Shown here: positions 1-4,151 of the stretch, in pieces | How the letters are laid out: each line of letters begins with the position of its first letter | How positions within the stretch are numbered: the first letter of the stretch is position 1 | Assembly: GCA_035762175.1 (NCBI GenBank) | Contig: DASTPP010000226.1 | Span: 1 to 7,996 of the forward strand | Direction: 5' to 3' | DNA from: DASTPP01 sp035762175 | Lineage (GTDB): Bacteria; Myxococcota_A; Polyangia; Polyangiales; Polyangiaceae | Length of the DNA: 7,996 bases | The notes under the pieces: generated by a model | The model's input: only the letters and a program-made list of their open reading frames with translations | Database searches by the model: none | Told to the model about the DNA's origin: nothing | Translations under genes and position numbers: made by a program

Positions 1-138
1 CTGGGCGGGCACCTGACGCACAACGGGCGGCCGGGCTGGCAGGTGCTCTGGCGCGGCTACGAGGAGCTGCGCGCGCGGGCCGCCGGCTGGCGCGCGGCCA
101 TGGCGACCTTGCAAGGAAAAAAAGTGACCAATCCCTAG
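1..138 (+). CDS. IS4-family (IS50-like) transposase, C-terminal end only
   Basis: Frame 1 is open from the window edge to a TAG at 136-138 and gives 45 residues; the start lies outside the window. The peptide contains LGGHLTHNGRPGWQVLW, then RGYEEL and AAGW. This is the pattern LGG-(x)n-G-x-W-x-x-LW-x-G-x-x-x-L seen at the C-terminus of IS4/IS50 (Tn5-type) transposases, downstream of the DDE catalytic core. Only this tail is visible, so it cannot be said whether the transposase is intact or active. A hairpin-rich non-coding block begins directly after the stop and shares sequence with an element at 7641-7858, so it could be the 3' end of the insertion sequence. Family assignment rests on motif memory from a short peptide and is fairly but not fully secure. 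Confidence 0.75.
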   Translation: MGGHLTHNGRPGWQVLWRGYEELRARAAGWRAAMATLQGKKVTNP

Positions 139-211
139 ACCCCTCGTTGGGGGCGGGCTCGCACGCCGCGAGCGGCTTCGCGCGCTCGGCGGGGGGCCCG
201 GTGCCCGCCGG

Positions 212-237
212 AGCCCGGCCCCAACGGAGGCCGGGCT
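212..237 (+). terminator. Hairpin downstream of the transposase
   Basis: A perfect 9-bp stem, AGCCCGGCC (212-220) with GGCCGGGCT (229-237), closes an 8-nt loop and is followed by only two more Ts. It is very stable but lacks a real U-tract, so intrinsic termination is possible rather than certain. The equivalent hairpin occurs in copy 2 at 7766-7793, so it is a built-in part of the repeated element and may serve to block read-through. Confidence 0.4.
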
Positions 238-287
238 TTGCTCTCCGAATCGGCCCGATTTCGCGCGGCACGATTGGGGGACGCCGT

Positions 288-309
288 GCCCCGGACTTCA
301 GTCCGGGGC
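288..309 (-). terminator. TTCA-loop hairpin just past the TonB-like gene
   Basis: GCCCCGGAC (288-296) pairs perfectly with GTCCGGGGC (301-309) around a TTCA loop. On the minus strand it lies 13 nt after the stop of the 323-1345 gene, a typical terminator distance, but no T-run follows. The same hairpin type (loop TTCA, or TGAA on the other strand) marks the left end of the element at 7641. It may therefore be an element terminus that doubles as a terminator. Confidence 0.4.
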
Positions 310-322
310 CGAGCCCATGCCC

Positions 323-1345
323 TCAGTCGAGGCAGCGCACGCGCCGGAAGAGCATCGGCTCGTTGATGAAGTTCTGCCCGTCGCTCGCCAGCGACTTGAA
401 CTCGTTGCGCCCCGCGTCGATGGTGCCCGAGAAGCTGTCGGGGCTGTAGGCGAGCTGGCCGGGCGAGCCGCAGATGAGCCGCTGCAGCCGCCAGCTGCTC
501 GAGCCGAACACCACGCGGCGCCCGTCGGTCGAGCCCGAGCCGGGCATCGACACGATGGCGTGCAGATCGGTCTCGTCGCAAGACGGCGGGCGCGTCTGGC
601 GCGAAAGGCCGTCCCAGAAGTGCGACTCGATGCTGCCCGAGAGCTGGCCGCCGTCGTGGCGCATCTGCAGCGTGAAGATGTACCACTGCGAGCGGCGCGC
701 GTCGTAGATGCTCGACATCCACACGCCGGCGACGGGGTCGTCGCACTCGACCGCGACCGAGAGGCGCCCGCGCTGCGACGAGATGCTGTTCGCGTCGCCC
801 GGCGCGCGCCCGTTGCTCTTGGCCGCCCGCTTCTCGGGGCCGGGCGGCACGTTGTCCATCGTGGGGCGGCGGGGGCGCGGCGGCTCGGGCGGCGGCGCGT
901 CGCTCTCGTCGGGCTTCTCGAGCCCCTCGTCGCTCTTCTCTTTGGGCGGCTTCGGCGGCGTGGGCGGCGCGGGCGGCGGCGCCGGGGGCGCGAGCGGCAC
1001 GGGCGGCGTCGGCGGGGCCGAGGGCGGCTCGGGGTCTTTCTCTTCGTAAAGGCTGATCTCGAGCTCGGGACCGCCGGCGCCGACCTGCCCCTTCTCGCCG
1101 AACACGTCGCCGCCGTTCAAGCCCAGGCACGACCGGCCCCCGAGCAGGAACACCGCCAGCGGCACGAGGTGCAGCCAGCCCGAGATCATCAGCCCCCAGA
1201 CGCTGCGGAACGCGAGCTCAGCCCGGCGCCAGGCCGAAGCGCGCCGGGCCTCTTCGGGGCTGCCCTCGCCCGGCTGCAGAAACGGCGACGGGGGCGCGGG
1301 CGGCGCGGCGGGGTCAGGCGGCGGAGGGGGTGCAGGCGACGACAT
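323..1345 (-). CDS. TonB-like single-span membrane protein with proline-rich linker and unassigned C-terminal domain
   Basis: 340 residues. The proline-rich N-terminus (1-25) and a basic segment (RRASAWRR, 34-41) precede one hydrophobic span at about 49-69 (WGLMISGWLHLVPLAVFLLGG). A long Pro/Ala/Glu linker follows (about 106-163; PPTPP and PKPP motifs), preceded by the acidic EEKDPEPP. This layout is that of TonB and related energy-transducing proteins: short cytoplasmic end, one anchor, then a rigid periplasmic rod. The C-terminal region (about 196-340) does not show the YP-x-x-A signature of TonB. It looks instead like a small beta-rich domain (GVWMSSIY, WYIFTLQMRHDGGQLSG, FSGTID) with cysteines at 201, 256, 292 and 338 that could form disulfides. 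Function unknown; TonB itself is unlikely. Transcribed divergently from the CAP-domain gene. The ATG start has no clear ribosome-binding site. Confidence 0.85.
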   Translation of the reverse strand: MSSPAPPPPPDPAAPPAPPSPFLQPGEGSPEEARRASAWRRAELAFRSVWGLMISGWLHLVPLAVFLLGGRSCLGLNGGDVFGEKGQVGAGGPELEISLYEEKDPEPPSAPPTPPVPLAPPAPPPAPPTPPKPPKEKSDEGLEKPDESDAPPPEPPRPRRPTMDNVPPGPEKRAAKSNGRAPGDANSISSQRGRLSVAVECDDPVAGVWMSSIYDARRSQWYIFTLQMRHDGGQLSGSIESHFWDGLSRQTRPPSCDETDLHAIVSMPGSGSTDGRRVVFGSSSWRLQRLICGSPGQLAYSPDSFSGTIDAGRNEFKSLASDGQNFINEPMLFRRVRCLD

Positions 1346-1451
1346 CGTAAGAACGCGCCCGCTTCGTACTTAACGGTTCGCCGCGGGCGGGCAAGTCTCT
1401 TTGTAACGCCGGCCCGGGCCCGGCGGGCCAAGATTTGCTACGTTCGGGCTC
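1346..1451. promoter_or_regulatory. Divergent intergenic region (shared promoter area)
   Basis: These 106 bp separate two outward-pointing start codons and so should hold promoters for both. The least GC-rich pieces are CGTACTTAACGGTT (near 1365-1378), TCTCTTTGTAACG (near 1396-1408) and AAGATTTGCTACGTT (1430-1444). On the minus strand TTGCCC lies 16-17 nt upstream of TAAGTA/TTAAGT, a weak match to -35/-10. A GC palindrome, GGCCCGGGCC, sits at 1411-1420. No site is strong enough to name a sigma factor or operator. Confidence 0.35.
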
Positions 1452-2045
1452 ATGGCGCGTGTTCCTCGGGCCCGGCGCTTTCTCGGCTGGCTCGCCGCCT
1501 CGGCCCTCGCCTGCCTCGCGCTGCCCGCCTGGCCGGGCTGCGCCCTCCTCGAAGAGATCGACGACGGCGATGTGGGCGAGGGCCTGACACCCCCGCCCGC
1601 GCCGACCTCGACCGGCCCCAGCACCGGGCCCGACGACGTCACCGGCCAGGTCTTCACCCTCGTCAACGAAGCGCGCGCCACCGCCCGCTCCTGCGGCGGG
1701 CGGTCGTTCGCCGCCGCCCGCCCCTTGCGTTGGAGCGACGCGCTCGCCCGCGCCGCCCAGGCCCACAGCGAAGACATGGCCGCCAAGGGCTACTTCAGCC
1801 ACGACTCGGCCGACGGCCGCGACATGGCCGCGCGCGTCCGGGCCCAGGGCTACGCCTTCTCGGCGCTCGGCGAAAACATCGCCGCCGGCCAGCGCACGCC
1901 CGCCGAGGTCATGGCCGGCTGGCTCGAGAGCCCGGGCCACTGCGCCAACATCATGAACCCGAGCTTTCAAGAGCTCGGGGTCGGCCGCGCCGAGGGCGGC
2001 CCCCTCGACATCTACTGGACGCAGAACTTCGGCGCGCCGCGCTGA
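1452..2045 (+). CDS. Secreted CAP/SCP-domain (PR-1-like) protein, possible lipoprotein
   Basis: 197 residues. The N-terminus (RARR, then a hydrophobic run at about 10-28) is a signal peptide. Cysteines at 21 (SALAC) and 30 (AWPGC) could each be lipidated, but neither is a canonical lipobox, since -3 is Ala or Trp rather than Leu. A Pro/Thr/Ser linker (47-60) leads into a CAP domain at about 63-195: VNEARA, HSEDMAAKGYFSH (His105), DGR, GENIA (Glu141), WLESPGHCANIM (His163), ELGVG and YWTQNFG. The His/Glu residues that line the CAP cavity are present. Cys81 and Cys164 may pair. The length suits a single-domain bacterial CAP protein. Bacterial members are generally extracytoplasmic with poorly defined activity, so no substrate is proposed. 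It faces the cysteine-rich lipoprotein gene tail to tail. Confidence 0.93.
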   Translation: MARVPRARRFLGWLAASALACLALPAWPGCALLEEIDDGDVGEGLTPPPAPTSTGPSTGPDDVTGQVFTLVNEARATARSCGGRSFAAARPLRWSDALARAAQAHSEDMAAKGYFSHDSADGRDMAARVRAQGYAFSALGENIAAGQRTPAEVMAGWLESPGHCANIMNPSFQELGVGRAEGGPLDIYWTQNFGAPR

Positions 2046-2063
2046 GCCCCTCGCGAACGGCCG

Positions 2064-2106
2064 CCCCCGACTTCCGTCGGAGGTGGCGTCCCCGGGGGCC
2101 GCCCCC
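2064..2106. terminator. Convergent-gene hairpins between CAP and lipoprotein genes
   Basis: The 60-bp gap between two converging genes holds two hairpins. One is CCGAC-TTCC-GTCGG (2067-2080), extendable by two pairs past one mismatch. The other is GGGGG-CCG-CCCCC (2094-2106), whose last base is within the stop codon of the minus-strand gene. There is no T-tract on either strand, so factor-independent termination is uncertain. The first hairpin resembles the TTCA-loop hairpins at 288-309 and 7641-7668 and may be a worn relative of them. Confidence 0.4.
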
Positions 2107-2771
2107 TACCGCAAGTCGGCCTGCTTGACCCCCGCGAGCGCGGCCTTGGCCAGCTCGAGCGCCTTGTCGCGATCGCCGCGCATCCAGTCGATGCTGACGC
2201 GGCAGTCGCTGTCGTCGTCGAAGGCGAGCACTGTGTAGAAGGTGCCGAACTCTTTCTCGCCGTGCACGCCGCCCCGGCCGAAGCCCTTGACCGGGCCCGC
2301 CTTGCGCAGCGAAGTGCGTAGCGGCTCCGAAAGGTCTTTGACCTTCTTCGCGTCGAAGGCCTCGTTGCAAACCAGGCTCGCCTGCACGCCCTCGTAGGGC
2401 CGGCTCGGGTGCGTGAACGTGCACTCGGGGCCGCACTCGGGGCACTTGGCGCCCTGGCGCATGACGTAGCCCGGCAGCAGCCGGTCGCGCGCCGCCTCGG
2501 GCAGCAGCCGCTCGCAGGCGAGGCGCCGCCCGAGCGGCTGCGCCGAGGCGGGGGCCGAAGGCGGCGGGGCCGGCGCGTTCGGCGTCGCCAGCGTGGCGAC
2601 CGGCGCCGACGGCGGGGGCGAAGGCGCGGGCTTGCCCTTGTCGCCCGCGTCGCCGCACGCGGCCGCCGCGAGCGCGAAGGCGGCGAGCGCGAGCGGGCGC
2701 GAGGCGGGCGACGACGGCAAGGTTCGGGGCGGCGCCACGAAGGGCCGGGCGGGGCGGCGGAGGGGTGCCAT
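2106..2771 (-). CDS. Cysteine-rich lipoprotein of unknown function
   Basis: 221 residues. A long basic N-region (RRPARP) and a hydrophobic stretch (LALAAFALAAAAC) end at Cys39, a plausible lipidation site followed by GDAGDKGK. The charged sequence after the cysteine fits an envelope lipoprotein. The n-region is long for a signal peptide, and a later non-ATG start is possible. A Pro/Ala linker (about 49-78) precedes the mature domain, which has six cysteines at 86, 110, 113, 117, 135 and 190. Three form CPECGPEC (110-117), which could bind metal or form disulfides. Other visible segments are FGTFYTVLAFDDDSDC and a charged C-terminal helix. I do not recognise a named family; small lipoproteins of this build are common in myxobacteria. 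A candidate promoter lies immediately upstream, so it is probably transcribed on its own. Confidence 0.85.
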   Translation of the reverse strand: MAPLRRPARPFVAPPRTLPSSPASRPLALAAFALAAAACGDAGDKGKPAPSPPPSAPVATLATPNAPAPPPSAPASAQPLGRRLACERLLPEAARDRLLPGYVMRQGAKCPECGPECTFTHPSRPYEGVQASLVCNEAFDAKKVKDLSEPLRTSLRKAGPVKGFGRGGVHGEKEFGTFYTVLAFDDDSDCRVSIDWMRGDRDKALELAKAALAGVKQADLR

Positions 2772-2795
2772 GCGGGGGCCTCGACAACCCTATCT

Positions 2796-2825
2796 AATCT
2801 ACAGGCGCCCGCACCCTTGGGCCAA
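2796..2825 (-). promoter_or_regulatory. Candidate promoter for the cysteine-rich lipoprotein
   Basis: On the minus strand TTGGCC (2820-2825) and TAGATT (2796-2801) are separated by 18 bp, each matching the -35/-10 consensus at 4 of 6 positions. The surrounding TAGATTAGATAGGG is the most AT-rich stretch in this intergenic region. Transcription would start about 18 nt before the ATG at 2771. Confidence 0.4.
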
Positions 2826-2857
2826 ACCCGAATGCCCCAGACGGCCCTCAGCTTCGA

Positions 2858-2985
2858 AGCGGCCAAGGCGGGCGCCACCTCGCTGTCGCCTGCCTGGAGG
2901 CGGGGGCCCCGTTGTTTGAGCCCGAAGGGCGAGTTCGGGGTGCCGAGAGGCAGGCGACAGCGAGGTGGCGCCCGCCTTGGCCGCT
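2858..2985. repeat. Perfect 38-bp inverted repeat with 52-nt spacer
   Basis: The arm at 2858-2895 (from AGCGGCCAAGG to GTCGCCTGCCT) is the exact reverse complement of 2948-2985. The spacer (2896-2947) contains a smaller GCCCGAAGGGC palindrome. A second, 12-bp inverted pair, GAGGCGGGGGCC (2897-2908) with GGCCCCCGCCTC (3017-3028), starts in the spacer and ends in the stop codon of the 3027-4091 gene, giving alternative folds. It sits after one minus-strand gene and before the next. It could act as a transcription barrier or processing site, or be a mobile or recombination-prone repeat. Confidence 0.85.
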
Positions 2986-3043
2986 CGCGCCCTCGGGGTG
3001 CCGGAAGGCAGGCCGCGGCCCCCGCCTCAGCCGCCCGCGCCTG
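2935..3043. repeat. Imperfect tandem duplication reaching into the sctU-like stop codon
   Basis: Two units are present. TCGGGGTGCCG-(AG/GA)-AGGCAGGC occurs at 2935-2955 and again at 2993-3013 with 19 of 21 bases identical. Each is followed by a related tail: GGCGCCCGCCTTGGCCGC ending in TCGCGCC in the first, and GGCCCCCGCCTCAGCCGC ending in CCGCGCC in the second. The second unit covers the stop codon and last residues of the export switch gene, so its Gly/Ala-rich C-terminus is partly repeat-derived. Arm 1 of the inverted repeat is an inverted copy of the same unit. Confidence 0.65.
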
Positions 3044-4091
3044 CGGGGCCCTCGCCGCCGGGGGGGGCCTCTTCGTGCTCCCACAGGCTACGCAGGACTT
3101 CGGCCACGGCCTCGTAAAGCTCTTCGGGGATCTCGTCGCCCACGTCCAGCTCGAGGAGCGCTCGGGCGAGCGGCACGTCGTGCACGACGGGCACGCCGTA
3201 GGCGCGGGCGGCCTCGATGATGCGGGCGGCGAGGGCGCCTTCGCCCTTCGACACGAGGGTGGGCGCGTCGTCGTCGCCTTCGCGATAGCGCAGGGCCGCG
3301 GCCCGGTGCGAGGGGTTCACGATCACGACGGTGGCATCTTTGACGGCGTTGATCGAGGCCTGCGTGAGCAGCTCGTGGTGGGCCCGCTCGCGGGCGGCCT
3401 TCAGGTGCGGGTCGCCCTCGGACTCTTTGTGTTCGCGCTTGACCTCGTCTTTCGACATTTTGAGGCGGTTCTTCCAGGCGCGACGCGTGAGCCCGACGTC
3501 GGCGAGGGCCGAGGCGAGCAGGACGAGCCCCACGTCGCGGGCGACGCGGCGGGCGGCCCCGGCCGCGACCGGCAGCGCCTTGCCGGGCGCGCCGATCGCG
3601 GCGGCGAGGTCGGCCACGTGGTCGCGCAGGGCGGCGAAGCCCACCCAGAGCACGGCGGCGGCGGCGACGAGCGCGCGGGCGACGGAGCTCACCCGCTCGG
3701 GGCTCGCGAGCGAGCGCAGCCCCCGGGCGGGCGAGAGGCGCGCGAGGTCGGGCGCGAGCTTCTTCCAGGAGATGGTGCCGCCGCCTTGCACGTAGCCGGC
3801 GAGCGCGGCGACGGCCGCGGCGGCCAGGAGCGCCGGGGCGGCGAGGCGCACGAGCGCGAGGGCGGCGTCGAGGGCGGCGGCGCCGGCCGCGCGCGGATCA
3901 GGCGGCAGGGACGGGGCGCGCCGGAGCGCCGCGCCCGCCCAGGCCCAGAGCGCCCCGAGCGCCGCGGGGGCGAGGGCGAGCGCCGCCCAGAACGCGAGCG
4001 CGCCCGAGAGCGCGGCGCTGACGGGCACGTCGCCCTCGTCGGCCGCCTTCCGAAGGCGCCGCGGCGTCGGCTCTTCGGTCTTGTCGCTCAT
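3027..4091 (-). CDS. sctU: FlhB/SctU-family type III export apparatus switch protein, NPSH variant
   Basis: 354 residues, usual family length. It opens with DKTEEPTPRRLRKA, the family N-terminal signature. Four hydrophobic regions follow (about 25-55, 74-100, 134-157, 183-201), with the conserved loop ISWKKLAPDLARLSPARGLRSL (107-128) between spans two and three. The linker TRRAWKNRLKMSKDEVKREHKESEGDP leads into the cytoplasmic switch domain, with VIVNPSHRAAALRY (256-269), GEGALAARIIEAA and VPLARALLELDVGDEIPEELYEAVAEVL. The family normally cleaves itself in NPTH between Asn and Pro; here the motif is NPSH (Asn259-Pro260-Ser261-His262, bases 3306-3317), which keeps the Asn, Pro and His. These proteins switch the substrate class of flagellar or virulence-type secretion. 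No other type III gene is in the window. Choice between FlhB and SctU is unresolved; SctU is favoured only because most myxobacteria are not flagellated. Confidence 0.93.
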   Translation of the reverse strand: MSDKTEEPTPRRLRKAADEGDVPVSAALSGALAFWAALALAPAALGALWAWAGAALRRAPSLPPDPRAAGAAALDAALALVRLAAPALLAAAAVAALAGYVQGGGTISWKKLAPDLARLSPARGLRSLASPERVSSVARALVAAAAVLWVGFAALRDHVADLAAAIGAPGKALPVAAGAARRVARDVGLVLLASALADVGLTRRAWKNRLKMSKDEVKREHKESEGDPHLKAARERAHHELLTQASINAVKDATVVIVNPSHRAAALRYREGDDDAPTLVSKGEGALAARIIEAARAYGVPVVHDVPLARALLELDVGDEIPEELYEAVAEVLRSLWEHEEAPPGGEGPAGAGG

Positions 4092-4151
4092 GGCGGCGGG
4101 GGGCGCGAAACTGGAGACACCCGAGCCCAGTGTGCTTTACTACGCATTGCC
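4092..4151. promoter_or_regulatory. Divergent intergenic region between the switch protein and regulator genes
   Basis: Only 60 bp separate the two starts. On the plus strand GAGACA (4114-4119) with TTTACT (4136-4141) or TACTAC (4138-4143), at 16- or 18-bp spacing, is a weak promoter candidate. It would place the transcript start within a few bases of the TTG codon at 4152, giving little or no leader. No Shine-Dalgarno sequence is visible before either gene. Confidence 0.3.

Larger units (their letters stand above)
139..309. repeat. Hairpin-rich element, copy 1 (left end missing or replaced)
   Basis: This gene-free block lies between the transposase stop and the end of the TonB-like gene. 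It matches the right part of the element at 7641-7858 in the same orientation: 233-273 aligns with 7789-7829 at 36 of 41 positions, including the shared cores CCGAATCGGCCCG and CGCGCGGCACGA. Upstream, both copies carry a GC hairpin whose 3' arm reads GGGCTTTG, and before that a GAGCGGCTTCG/GAGCCGCTTCG stretch. Copy 1 ends in a hairpin with a TTCA loop. It lacks the left terminal repeat present in copy 2. It may be the 3' non-coding end of the insertion sequence or an independent repeat next to it. Confidence 0.65.

Noticed and set aside
317..2128. 603-codon plus-strand frame across the TonB-like and CAP genes
   Set aside because: Antisense to the TonB-like gene and out of frame with the CAP gene; composition is almost all Arg, Ala, Gly and Pro.
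2409..4151. Upstream part of the long plus-strand open frame that ends at 7046
   Set aside because: It lies antisense to the lipoprotein and the SctU-family gene, translates to Arg/Gly/Ala-rich sequence with no domain, and is open only because of the high GC content. The real gene begins at the receiver domain (TTG 4152).
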